NCBI GenBank assembly: GCA_037139415.1
Contig: JBAXGN010000022.1
Span: forward strand, 1 to 53,847
Reading direction: 5' to 3'
DNA: 53,847 bases
Origin: Verrucomicrobiota bacterium
GTDB lineage: Bacteria; Verrucomicrobiota; Verrucomicrobiia; Limisphaerales; Fontisphaeraceae
Below, piece by piece: positions 35,450 through 45,612 of the stretch. The notes under the pieces are model-generated. The model was not told the DNA's origin. It saw only the letters and a list, made by a program, of their open reading frames with translations, and ran no database searches. The position numbers were made by a program, and so were the translations under genes. How positions within the stretch are numbered: position 1 is the stretch's first letter; every line of letters starts with the position of its first letter.

Positions 35450-36457
35450 ATGTTTATAATTAGCATGGGTTATTTAAAGAAACTAATGATCGGTTGCTGG
35501 TTGCTGTTGCCGCTGACAATGCTGTTGGCGGCGGCTCCGACCGCCCACCGGGAAGGGACGGCGGCGAGCGTCCCCACGCACTCCAGGAGCACGGCGGTCC
35601 ACGCGACCGACAAGGCCGCACCTGACAGCCACACGGGAGAGCATCACGGGTTGCCGCTCGTCGCCCCGCGCCTTCAGGATTCGTTTATCTCCAATTCTAT
35701 GCTGGTAACCTGGGTGGTGGCGCTGCTGGTGATCTTCTTCGCCCAACGGGCCACCCGCCAGATGAAGGCAATCCCGGACGGCGCGCAGAACTTCTGGGAG
35801 TGGATGGTGGAATCGCTGCACGACCTGCTGGAAAGCATCATCGGACCCAAGATGATCCAAAAAAGCTTCTGGTTCTTTGCCACGATCTTCATTTTCATTC
35901 TCTCCTGTAACTGGCTGGGCCTCCTGCCAGGTTTTGGCACCATTGGTTGGGGGCATGCCACCGAGCATGGTTTTCAGGTGACCACCCCGCTGCTGCGCGG
36001 TGGCAACGCCGATTTGAACATGACCTTGGCCATGGCGTTGCTTTTCTTCGCGCTCTGGCTGGTCTGGTCCATTCAGGAAAATGGCATGGTCGGGTTCATC
36101 CTCCATATTTTCGGTCCCAAGGGGGATATGAAGGGCGTGCTCGGATTCCTGATGATCTTTGTGTTTTTGTTTGTGGGCGTGCTGGAGCTGGTTTCTATCA
36201 TGTTCCGCCCGGTCTCGCTCACCTTCCGCTTGTTCGGCAACATCTATGGAGGTGAAAACATGCTGGAGGCGATGTCGAACCTGATCGGCGGACCGGCTTG
36301 GGCGCAGTTTCTGGGCAGCAGCCTGATTCCGATTCCGTTTTATTTTCTGGAAGTGTTGGTGGGATTTGTGCAGGCCCTGGTCTTCATGTTGTTGACGGCG
36401 GTATTTACCATGCTGATGTGTACGCATGAGGAAGGGCATGAAAAAGGCAGTCATTAA
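35450..36457 (+). CDS. atpB: ATP synthase F0 subunit a
   Basis: Subunit a of the F-type ATP synthase in the inner membrane, forming the two proton half-channels against the c-ring. It is 335 residues, longer than the usual 240-290, because of an N-terminal extension of about 70 residues with a first hydrophobic stretch and a His/Ser/Thr-rich segment (THSRSTAVHATDKAAPDSHT). The essential arginine is R260 in FRLFGNIYGGEN, followed by a further helix pair. The start at 35450 is used; a second ATG lies 15 bases on. It heads the eight-gene operon and no atpI gene stands in front. Confidence 0.93.
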   Translation: MFIISMGYLKKLMIGCWLLLPLTMLLAAAPTAHREGTAASVPTHSRSTAVHATDKAAPDSHTGEHHGLPLVAPRLQDSFISNSMLVTWVVALLVIFFAQRATRQMKAIPDGAQNFWEWMVESLHDLLESIIGPKMIQKSFWFFATIFIFILSCNWLGLLPGFGTIGWGHATEHGFQVTTPLLRGGNADLNMTLAMALLFFALWLVWSIQENGMVGFILHIFGPKGDMKGVLGFLMIFVFLFVGVLELVSIMFRPVSLTFRLFGNIYGGENMLEAMSNLIGGPAWAQFLGSSLIPIPFYFLEVLVGFVQALVFMLLTAVFTMLMCTHEEGHEKGSH

Positions 36458-36529
36458 CCGATAACGATTTCGGCGCCTTGACCGTGGCACACGCGGGAGG
36501 CACCGGGAAAAGCGAAAGGAAAACTGAGT

Positions 36530-36760
36530 ATGTTGACACCAATGTTAGGCGAAATTGCCGGTAATATTCACGTCGGGTTGGCGGCGCTGGGCGCAGCCAT
36601 CGGCGTAGGTATGATCGGTGCCAAGGCATCCGAAGCGGTGGGACGCAATCCCGGCGCGTTCGGCAAAGTCCTGGCCCTGGCCATTATTGCCATCGCCCTG
36701 GCGGAAGCCATTGTGTTCTACGCGCTGTTCCTGGCCACCAAGGCCTGGCCGGCGCAGTAA
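36530..36760 (+). CDS. atpE: ATP synthase F0 subunit c
   Basis: A 76-residue two-helix hairpin forming the rotor ring. Helix one has the glycine/alanine pattern LAALGAAIGVGMIGAKASEA; the polar loop is GRNPGA (R39, N40, P41); the ion-carrying carboxylate is E59 in ALAEAIVFYAL. The second-helix pattern is that of proton-translocating rings; the extra polar ligands of sodium-type rings are not evident. It lies 72 bases after atpB. Confidence 0.95.
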   Translation: MLTPMLGEIAGNIHVGLAALGAAIGVGMIGAKASEAVGRNPGAFGKVLALAIIAIALAEAIVFYALFLATKAWPAQ

Positions 36761-36836
36761 ACTGATGGAACGTTGTTACCGGCGCGGTGCGCCTTACGGA
36801 CGCCGCGCCGGGCATCCACATCCAGCGAGTTAATTT

Positions 36837-37364
36837 ATGAACGGTTTATTTTTTGCCAACATAGTCGGGGATACCGCCCGGGAGTTTGGCGTGGATTGGC
36901 CGCACCTGATCGCGCAAATGATCAGTTTCTCGGTGGTGGCCTTCTGCCTGCACCGGTTTGCGTACAAACCCATCCTGACGACCCTGGCGGATCGCAAGCA
37001 GCGCATCGCCGAGAGTTTGCAGAACGCGGACAAGATCAAACAGGAACTGGCCAAGGCCGAGGCCTCCCGTCAAGAAGTCCTGACCCAGGCCAACACTGCG
37101 GCCAACAAAATGATTGAAGAGGCACGCCTGCAAGCCGCCAAGGTATTGGAGGCGGAGACTCAAAAGGCCATTGCCACCGCCAATCAGATCATCGTCAAGG
37201 CCCGCGAGGCCAACGATGTAGAACTGGCCCGGCTTAAACTGGAGTTGCGCCGCGAAATGGTCCGTTTGGTGGCCCAAACCACGGCCGCGGTCACCAGCAA
37301 AATCCTGACGGCGGAAGACCAACAGCGTCTCGTGGAGGAGACCAACAAACAATTGGCCGCCTGA
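36837..37364 (+). CDS. atpF: ATP synthase F0 subunit b
   Basis: A 175-residue peripheral-stalk subunit: a single membrane helix near the start (LIAQMISFSVVAFCLHRFAY, with the conserved KPIL after it), then a long charged helix with the family segment LADRKQRIAESLQNADKIKQ and repeated AKAEASRQEVLTQA-type stretches that dimerise as a right-handed coiled coil. The C-terminal part reaches subunit delta on F1. It is preceded by 76 bases after atpE. Confidence 0.92.
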   Translation: MNGLFFANIVGDTAREFGVDWPHLIAQMISFSVVAFCLHRFAYKPILTTLADRKQRIAESLQNADKIKQELAKAEASRQEVLTQANTAANKMIEEARLQAAKVLEAETQKAIATANQIIVKAREANDVELARLKLELRREMVRLVAQTTAAVTSKILTAEDQQRLVEETNKQLAA

Positions 37365-37380
37365 CGCTCACGCCCGCTGA

Positions 37381-37773
37381 ATGAAAATTACCAAACAAGC
37401 CCGTCGCGACGCCAAGCAGTTGTTTTATGACTGCAAAGTGAACGGCTTGCTGGATGAGACGCGTGTCCGGCAGGTGGTCACGGCGGTAATTGCCAAAAAG
37501 CCGCGTGGCTATTATGGCATCCTCACCCATTTCCAACGGTTGGTGCGACTGGATGTCGCACGCCGTACGGCCCTCGTCGAGAGCGCGATTCCGCTCACCC
37601 CTGCCCTGCAAACCAGCGTGACTGGCAACCTGACCCGAGTGTATGGCCCTGGCCTGAGTTTGGCGTTTGCCACCAACCCGGAATTGATCGGCGGGTTGCG
37701 GGTGAAGGTGGGCAGCGACGTCTATGACGGCAGCATCCGGGCCAGGTTGGCCCAATTGACCGAGAATTTCTGA
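37381..37773 (+). CDS. atpH: ATP synthase F1 subunit delta, short form
   Basis: Links the peripheral stalk to the top of the alpha3-beta3 ring. At 130 residues it is well below the usual 175-180. The first helix is recognisable ([13 protein letters not shown]), and the C-terminal domain is complete ([20 protein letters not shown], then [20 protein letters not shown]). What is missing is the middle of the N-terminal helical bundle. No frameshift is apparent and the spacing to both neighbours is tight (16 and 5 bases), so it is probably the natural size. The identification rests on the operon position and the C-terminal motif. Confidence 0.88.
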   Translation: MKITKQARRDAKQLFYDCKVNGLLDETRVRQVVTAVIAKKPRGYYGILTHFQRLVRLDVARRTALVESAIPLTPALQTSVTGNLTRVYGPGLSLAFATNPELIGGLRVKVGSDVYDGSIRARLAQLTENF

Positions 37774-37778
37774 ACCCT

Positions 37779-39311
37779 ATGAGTAACTTAGTCCAAGAGA
37801 TCGAAGCTCAAATCGCCGGCCTGAAAACCACGGCGGCTCGTCAAAATGTGGGCGTCGTGCGCGAAGTCAGCGACGGCGTGGCCAAATTGGAAGGCCTGGA
37901 TGACGTGATGTTGAACGAGATGCTTGATTTCGGCGATGGCGTCATGGGCCTGGCCCTCAACCTCGAAGAGACCGAAGTCGGCGCCATCATCCTCGGCGAT
38001 TACACCCGCGTCCGGGAAGGCCAGGAAGTCCGTACCACCGGCAAGCTGCTACAAGTCCCCGTGGGTAAAGCCATGCTGGGCCGGGTAGTGGATTCGCTGG
38101 GGCGTCCGCTGGATGGCAAAGGCCCGATCTCGACCAATGTCGCCTACCCAGTCGAGAAGATCGCCCCTGGCATCATCAAGCGCCGCTCGGTGAGTCAACC
38201 CGTGCAGACCGGCATCATGGGCGTGGACGCGATGATCCCCATCGGGCGCGGCCAGCGCGAATTGATCATTGGCGACCGTTCCACCGGCAAGACCACGGTT
38301 TGCGTGGACGCCATCATCAACAACGCCCGCCTCAACAAGTTGGCGGAAGCGAAGAACGATCCCGCCTTCCGTCCGTTGTACAGCATCTACGTGGCCATCG
38401 GCCAGAAGCAATCCAACATTGCCCGGGTCATCGCCACACTGGAAGAACACGGTGCCCTGCCCTACACCATTGTGATGTGCGCCGCCGCCTCCGACTCGGC
38501 CACCAACCAGTACATCGCGCCGTTTGCGGGTTGCGCGATGGGTGAATGGTTCATGGACAACGGGATGGACGCGCTAATCATTTTTGATGATTTGTCCAAA
38601 CACGCGGTGGCCTACCGTCAAGTGTCGCTGGTGCTCAAGCGTCCCTCCGGCCGCGAGGCCTATCCCGGCGACGTGTTTTATCTGCATAGCCGCCTGCTCG
38701 AACGTTCCGCGCGGCTGAGTGAGAAAAACGGCAACGGTTCGTTGACCGCGCTGCCCATCATTGAAACCCAGGCGGGTGACGTTTCGGCGTACATCCCCAC
38801 CAACGTAATTTCGATTACGGACGGTCAGATCTTCCTGGAAACCGACCTATTCTATCAAGGCGTGCGCCCAGCAATCAACGTCGGCATCTCGGTCTCGCGC
38901 GTCGGTTCCGCCGCGCAGATCAAGGCGATGAAACAGGTAGCTGGCCGCATCAAGCTGGAGCTGGCCCAGTACCGTGAACTGGCGGCGTTCGCCCAGTTCG
39001 GTTCGGACCTCGATGCCAAAACCCAGGCGCAACTCGAACGCGGCAAACGGATCGTTGAAGTGTTCAAGCAGAGGCAGTACAACCCCATCCCGGAGGAAGT
39101 CCAAGTGGCGGTGTTGTGGACGGTGCAGAACGGACTGATGGATGATGTACCAGTGGAAAAAATTAAGGATTTCCAGCTCAAACTGACCGAGACTCTGACC
39201 AACCGCAAGAGCGAATTGCTCGCCCGGATCGCCAAAGAAAAGGCCATGAGCGATGTGCTGGTGACCGACCTCAAGGCGGCAGTCACCGAATTCAAGCAAA
39301 CCTACCGCTAA
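37779..39311 (+). CDS. atpA: ATP synthase F1 subunit alpha
   Basis: The non-catalytic nucleotide-binding subunit, 510 residues. The P-loop is G165-D-R-S-T-G-K-T172; most bacterial alphas have Gln where this has Ser (GDRQTGKT). Other marks are [50 protein letters not shown] and the [20 protein letters not shown] segment with the family signature. It lies 5 bases after atpH, so translation is likely coupled. Confidence 0.97.
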   Translation: MSNLVQEIEAQIAGLKTTAARQNVGVVREVSDGVAKLEGLDDVMLNEMLDFGDGVMGLALNLEETEVGAIILGDYTRVREGQEVRTTGKLLQVPVGKAMLGRVVDSLGRPLDGKGPISTNVAYPVEKIAPGIIKRRSVSQPVQTGIMGVDAMIPIGRGQRELIIGDRSTGKTTVCVDAIINNARLNKLAEAKNDPAFRPLYSIYVAIGQKQSNIARVIATLEEHGALPYTIVMCAAASDSATNQYIAPFAGCAMGEWFMDNGMDALIIFDDLSKHAVAYRQVSLVLKRPSGREAYPGDVFYLHSRLLERSARLSEKNGNGSLTALPIIETQAGDVSAYIPTNVISITDGQIFLETDLFYQGVRPAINVGISVSRVGSAAQIKAMKQVAGRIKLELAQYRELAAFAQFGSDLDAKTQAQLERGKRIVEVFKQRQYNPIPEEVQVAVLWTVQNGLMDDVPVEKIKDFQLKLTETLTNRKSELLARIAKEKAMSDVLVTDLKAAVTEFKQTYR

Positions 39312-39319
39312 GCTGATTC

Positions 39320-41622
<2,303 letters not shown>

Positions 41623-41637
41623 TCCGCACTGATTTCC

Positions 41638-42057
41638 ATGCCAGACACCTTTAAATTGGAAATTGTGACGCCGGAAGGCGTGATCTGCTCCGAGCAGGTG
41701 GAAATGCTCACCCTGCCTGGCGTCGAGGGCGAGATGGGGATTTACCCCATGCACGTGCCGCTGATGACCCAGATCGAGCCGGGCGAACTGACGTGGATCA
41801 AGAATGGCCAGGAGCATTTGCTCGCCGTGGGCGAAGGCTTTGTGGAAATCACCGGCGAACATGTGGCGATCATGACGGATATGGCGATCGAGGCGGATTC
41901 CATTGATGAAGCCGCCGCCGAGGAAGCCAGGCGACGTGCCGAAGGACGTCTCCAAGAGAAAATCTCCGAGGAAGAACTGGCCGCCGTGCAAGCGTCGCTG
42001 GTGCGCATCACTGCCCAATTGCACGTCAAACGCCACCGTCGTGGTCAGCATCATTAA
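41638..42057 (+). CDS. atpC: ATP synthase F1 subunit epsilon
   Basis: A 139-residue subunit of the central stalk. The N-terminal beta-sandwich has FKLEIVTPEGVICSEQVEML, GVEGEMGIYPMHVPLM and FVEITGEHVAIMTDMA; the C-terminal part (about 90-135) is a charged helical pair (AAEEARRRAEGRLQEKISEE) that can act as an inhibitory arm. It closes the operon; the cold-shock gene that follows has its own promoter. Confidence 0.95.
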   Translation: MPDTFKLEIVTPEGVICSEQVEMLTLPGVEGEMGIYPMHVPLMTQIEPGELTWIKNGQEHLLAVGEGFVEITGEHVAIMTDMAIEADSIDEAAAEEARRRAEGRLQEKISEEELAAVQASLVRITAQLHVKRHRRGQHH

Positions 42058-42074
42058 TTACTTGTAAGAACCGC

Positions 42075-42103
42075 TTGACGGGGTGATACCGTTTCGTTAT
42101 AGT
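42075..42103 (+). promoter_or_regulatory. Sigma-70-type promoter of the cold-shock gene
   Basis: TTGACG (42075-42080), a 17-base spacer and TATAGT (42098-42103) make a near-consensus promoter just after the ATP synthase operon. Transcription would begin near 42110, leaving an untranslated leader of about 110 bases before the ATG, as in the cold-shock genes of E. coli whose leaders respond to temperature. Confidence 0.75.
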
Positions 42104-42220
42104 ATATCAGAGCATTGGATGTAGCAGGTCTGGCATGAACCAGTTTGTCGCCCTTGTGTACGCGGGGTTGTGGTTTGTCACATGCATGAGCCCTGCGTGT
42201 CCGTAGTATCGGAGTACACT

Positions 42221-42472
42221 ATGGCAAGCGGCAAAGTAAAATGGTTTGATAACCGGCGAGGCTACGGTTTTATCGTTAACGAATCGGGCAAAGATGTATT
42301 CGTGCATCACACCTCGATCCAAGGCGAAGGGTTTCATACCCTTCAGGAGGGAGAAGAGGTGCGCTATGAACTCGAAGACTCCGGCAAAGGCCCCAAGGCC
42401 AATCAAGTACAACGGCTTATGGCCAAGCCCGCACCACGCCCGACCGTACAAGCGAATGACCGCCAGTTCTGA
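42221..42472 (+). CDS. Cold-shock domain protein
   Basis: An 83-residue nucleic-acid-binding protein: ASGKVKWFDNRRGYGFI (RNP1-like), then GKDVFVHHTSIQ (RNP2-like) and the closing strand GPKANQVQ, with a short Pro-rich tail. The residues that stack on RNA, W, F and H in these motifs, are present. It acts as a single-stranded RNA/DNA binder or RNA chaperone. The start at 42221 follows a CGGAG site and gives the normal size; the longer frame from 42170 is not supported. Confidence 0.93.
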   Translation: MASGKVKWFDNRRGYGFIVNESGKDVFVHHTSIQGEGFHTLQEGEEVRYELEDSGKGPKANQVQRLMAKPAPRPTVQANDRQF

Positions 42473-42499
42473 TCAAACCCGTCAAAGGATGGCCGCCTC

Positions 42500-43687
42500 G
42501 TGACGGCGGCATCCACCACAGCGCCCGGTTCCTCCCCGCCACCGGTCAGGAGCCTATATGTTCATGTGCCGTTCTGCGCGCACAAATGTGAGTATTGCGC
42601 CTTTTTCTCCGCTCCCCCGCAAGGCGATCAGATCAACGAGTATGTTACCGCCCTCACCCGGGAACTGGAACTGGTGGCCCCGCAATTGCAGCCCGACACC
42701 GTCTATTTTGGCGGCGGCACCCCTTCCCTGCTGAACTTGCGGCAATGGACAACCATTTTTGAAGCCATGCGTCGGCTGGACTTGCACGGAGCCGCCGAGT
42801 GGACGGTGGAATGCAATCCCGCCACGGTTTCCCCGGATAAGGCACGCCTGTTTCGCGATTACGGCGTCAACCGTATTTCCTTGGGCGTACAGTCCCTTGA
42901 CGAACAGCTTTTGGAACGGTTGGGGCGCGTTCACGCCCGCGAGATGGTGTTTCAGTCCTTCGAGGTTTTCCGTAAAGCCGGGTTTGACAATGTGAACGTG
43001 GACCTGATGTTCGCCATTCCCAGTCAGACCATGGAAATCTGGCGACGCACGCTGGATGAAGTGCTCGCGCTGCAAAGTGAACACCTGAGTTGCTACGAAG
43101 TCATCTACGAGGAGGACACCCCACTGTATGCCCAATTGCAGGCCGAGCAATTCAGCATGGATGAGGACCGGGCCTGCGATATGTACGAAGAGTTAATCAC
43201 CCGTTCCGCCGAACATGGGTTTCATCAATATGAAGTGGCCAACTTCGCCCGGCATCTCGGTGGTGGCGGCTTTCGGATTCCCGACCGCGCCTGCCGGCAC
43301 AATGTCAATTACTGGCGGGGAGGGACGTTTTACGGACTGGGGCCATCTGCCAGCAGTTTTGTGGACCAAGTACGCACCCGCAACCATGCCAATACCACCC
43401 TCTACTGTCAGGAACTCGCGGGCGGACGGCGCGCCATCGAATCGCGCGATGAACTGCCGCCACTGGCACGCGCGGGAGAAATTGCGGGTTTTGGACTGCG
43501 TATGACGGCAGGCTGGTATTTCGATGAGTTTCAAGCCGTCACCGGCTTCGATTTACGAGAGCATTGGACCGAAGAAATGAGCCGGCTGGTATCGCTGGAG
43601 TATGCGCGACAGGATGACCTCGGTTTTCGGCTGACCGCGCGCGGTTTGCGCTACGCCGACTGGGTGGTGGAACTGTTTCTGCGCTGA
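42500..43687 (+). CDS. hemW: Radical SAM heme chaperone HemW (HemN-like)
   Basis: A 395-residue radical SAM protein: LYVHVPFCAHKCEYCAFFS holds the cluster cysteines C26, C30, C33, followed by VYFGGGTPSLL, TVECNPATVSPDKARLF, GVNRISLGVQSLDEQLLERL and YEVIYEEDTPLY, all of the HemW/HemN family. The HemN-specific catalytic N-terminal extension is absent, and members like this insert heme into respiratory enzymes. The start is GTG at 42500, with AAAGGA about 11 bases upstream. Its last 51 bases and the stop codon are repeated exactly at 44036-44086. Confidence 0.9.
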   Translation: MTAASTTAPGSSPPPVRSLYVHVPFCAHKCEYCAFFSAPPQGDQINEYVTALTRELELVAPQLQPDTVYFGGGTPSLLNLRQWTTIFEAMRRLDLHGAAEWTVECNPATVSPDKARLFRDYGVNRISLGVQSLDEQLLERLGRVHAREMVFQSFEVFRKAGFDNVNVDLMFAIPSQTMEIWRRTLDEVLALQSEHLSCYEVIYEEDTPLYAQLQAEQFSMDEDRACDMYEELITRSAEHGFHQYEVANFARHLGGGGFRIPDRACRHNVNYWRGGTFYGLGPSASSFVDQVRTRNHANTTLYCQELAGGRRAIESRDELPPLARAGEIAGFGLRMTAGWYFDEFQAVTGFDLREHWTEEMSRLVSLEYARQDDLGFRLTARGLRYADWVVELFLR

Positions 43688-43691
43688 TTGA
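43637..43691 (+). repeat. 55-bp direct repeat, copy 1 (3' end of hemW)
   Basis: The last 51 bases of hemW, including the stop codon, plus four bases after it. It is identical to 44036-44090, and sequence on either side of the two copies differs. It is the original copy, as it encodes the natural HemW C-terminus YADWVVELFLR. Confidence 0.95.
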
Positions 43692-43712
43692 CCGGTAATG
43701 AAAAAAATGTTT

Positions 43713-43763
43713 TCAGATCACAATTTTTATGCTGCCGCGATCCAACTCCACCAAAAACATCAT
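43713..43763 (-). pseudogene. Truncated partner ORF of the DUF433 gene
   Basis: The ATG at 43763 overlaps the DUF433 stop codon (ATGA) and is followed by 16 codons reading MMFLVELDRGSIKIVI before a stop. DUF433 antitoxin-like genes are normally followed, with such overlap, by a DUF5615 PIN-like gene starting M-[KI]-FLVD-type. Only the first five or so residues fit, so this looks like the stump of a lost toxin. Confidence 0.35.
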
Positions 43764-43993
43764 GCCAGAACAAGATGCTGGCTTTTAACCTGAAGCGACC
43801 GCGTTGCGAATTCCAGGCAGGCCAAAAAATCTTCCCGTTCCAAATCCGGAAATTCCTTTAACAAATCGTCAATCGTGTCGCCGGCGGCCATATATTCAAG
43901 CAGGGACTCGACGGGGTACCGCAGATTGCGCACCACCGGCTTCCCATGACAGATTTCCGGGTTGATTGTTATACGCGATAGCAGCGACTTCAT
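43760..43993 (-). CDS. DUF433 antitoxin-like protein
   Basis: A 77-residue protein with the DUF433 pattern: ITINPEICHGKPVVRNLRYP then VESLLEYMAAGDTIDDLLKE and FPDLEREDFLACLEFA, a helix-turn-helix-like fold. DUF433 proteins are the proposed antitoxin half of pairs with DUF5615 PIN-like nucleases. The start at 43993 gives the usual length; a start at 44020 adds nine atypical residues. The gene sits inside a 344-base segment bounded by two perfect 55-bp repeats, and no intact toxin gene follows. Confidence 0.85.
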   Translation of the reverse strand: MKSLLSRITINPEICHGKPVVRNLRYPVESLLEYMAAGDTIDDLLKEFPDLEREDFLACLEFATRSLQVKSQHLVLA

Positions 43994-44035
43994 GACGGAA
44001 GTTAGTCCTATAATCCACATAATGTCAAGCGCGCG

Positions 44036-44090
44036 GCGCGCGGTTTGCGCTACGCCGACTGGGTGGTGGAACTGTTTCTGCGCTGATTGA
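44036..44090 (+). repeat. 55-bp direct repeat, copy 2 (duplicated hemW end)
   Basis: An exact second copy of 43637-43691 with no hemW sequence before it. It ends 9 bases before the flippase stop codon. Without the segment 43692-44090, hemW and the flippase gene would face each other across about 13 bases, like other convergent pairs in this window. Confidence 0.95.
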
Positions 44091-44099
44091 ATCCGCCGT

Positions 44100-45383
44100 T
44101 TAGCGTGCTTGGTCTGCGGCAGAGTTTTGTTTGTTTTTCAATGAAAACCAGAGGCAGATGGCCACCATGCCCAGGCTGAAGAGACCGAGCATTTGCACGA
44201 CTTGCGAGAAACCATGGATCAAGTCGGTTTTATCCGCCGTGGAAGCGCGCCATTGCAGGGCGAGCGCGTAGCCGCCGGCCAGCAGGATCAACCAGGGCAC
44301 CACCTTGAATTGTTTGCGGGCCAGCAGGTTGTTCACCAGCACGTTCGCCACGGTCAACGGCACCACACACCACACAAACCAGGGCACCACCGGCGCCACT
44401 TTAAGAAACGTCTTGTCGTACACCAGACGCAAAGGAAATTCCGGCAGCACGGTGCAAAATAAAGCGGCCCCCATGCCAAGCAAAGCGGTAACCCCCAAGG
44501 CTTGCAACAGCACGGTGGATTTCTCACCAGTCGCCGCCTGGCGCACGATTTTGGGGAACATGACGGCCGCCACCGGCGCAGTGAAAAACACCAACGCGCG
44601 TCCGATCATGCCCGCCGCCGCATAAAAGCCGGTTTCATTGCGGTCGAAGTATTTCTGCACAAAGATCATGTCGGCGCTCATCATGAACAGCGTGGCACCC
44701 GCCCCCAATGTCAGGGGCACCACCCGGCCCAGCCATTCCCGCCAGTTGATGGATTGTGCCGCCCCTATCCAGCATGCGCGGTTCTGCCAGGCGCCAATTC
44801 CCAGGCTGATGATGAGGCCGAACAATACCGCCGTCATGCCACCCGCCGCCCAACCGCCCAGCAAACGCACAATGATCACCACGCCGAGGAATCGCGCAAA
44901 GCCACCCGCGATGGACACCAAGCCATACCAGAAAAACGATTGCTGGCCTTGCAGCAGACCCGACATGATCGGCATCCACATGGCAAACAAACCCACCACG
45001 GCGGTCATCCATAACGCGGCGGGGTTGGCGACTTGCAGCGAATCAATGACATACTGTTGCGCCACCACCAGCACGCCTACCATCACCAGCCAAATCCACA
45101 AGATGCCCTTCATGACGGAACGAACCGTGCCCACCAATTGCTGGTGGGCGGCATCGCCCACGGCAGACGCCGCCTGCTGGGCAAACACACTCTGCAAACC
45201 AATGGCGGGAATACCCATCAGGTTCAACACCTGCAACAGCGCGGTGAAAACGCCGTACTCGGATTTCGGCATGTCCTTGGCCACCATGTGAACGGCGTAC
45301 ATGAACGCGCCACCGAGCGCCGTGGCGACCGCAATCCAGCCGGTCTGGTAAAAAAACTTAAATTTACTTTCGCGTTGTTCCAT
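44100..45383 (-). CDS. Oligosaccharide flippase-like membrane protein
   Basis: A 427-residue protein of the MATE/Wzx-like polysaccharide transporter group with about 12 hydrophobic segments (for instance VVPLTLGAGATLFMMSADMI and WLILLAGGYALALQW). The start VATALGGAFMYAVHMVAKDM then SEYGVFTALLQVLNLMGIPA is typical of the polysaccharide biosynthesis family. It would move lipid-linked sugars across the inner membrane. The start at 45383 is used; the frame to 45428 adds 15 residues without support. Confidence 0.82.
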   Translation of the reverse strand: MEQRESKFKFFYQTGWIAVATALGGAFMYAVHMVAKDMPKSEYGVFTALLQVLNLMGIPAIGLQSVFAQQAASAVGDAAHQQLVGTVRSVMKGILWIWLVMVGVLVVAQQYVIDSLQVANPAALWMTAVVGLFAMWMPIMSGLLQGQQSFFWYGLVSIAGGFARFLGVVIIVRLLGGWAAGGMTAVLFGLIISLGIGAWQNRACWIGAAQSINWREWLGRVVPLTLGAGATLFMMSADMIFVQKYFDRNETGFYAAAGMIGRALVFFTAPVAAVMFPKIVRQAATGEKSTVLLQALGVTALLGMGAALFCTVLPEFPLRLVYDKTFLKVAPVVPWFVWCVVPLTVANVLVNNLLARKQFKVVPWLILLAGGYALALQWRASTADKTDLIHGFSQVVQMLGLFSLGMVAICLWFSLKNKQNSAADQAR

Positions 45384-45511
45384 TACAATTGTGACACGCG
45401 GAAGAGCCGGTCTCGACCGATGGCCCAAGCCTCCCGCACGCGCGGTGAACGTAAACCACCCCGGAATAATTTGCCAGTGGATTTGTTACCGAAAGCACGC
45501 GTTGAAATTGA

Positions 45512-45612
45512 ACACGGATTACACGGATTGCACGGATGAAAGAGCACGGGGAGGACCGTGCTTCACCCAAAGGCTGTTACTGTTCCATCCGTTGTCAATT
45601 CGTGTCATCGTC
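45512..45612. repeat. Inverted short-repeat element overlapping the end of rsmI
   Basis: The left arm is three 9-base steps (ACACGGATT, ACACGGATT, GCACGGATG; 45512-45538). The right arm (about 45586-45612) holds the reverse pattern (ATCCGTTGTCAATTCGTGTC). Between them is a hairpin AGCACGG, six bases, CCGTGCT (45543-45562) that could end rsmI transcription. The rsmI stop codon lies within the right arm. Confidence 0.55.

Noticed and set aside
35401-35465. TATAAT inside the start of atpB as a promoter
   Set aside because: It lies after the first ATG and has no -35 partner at the right distance.
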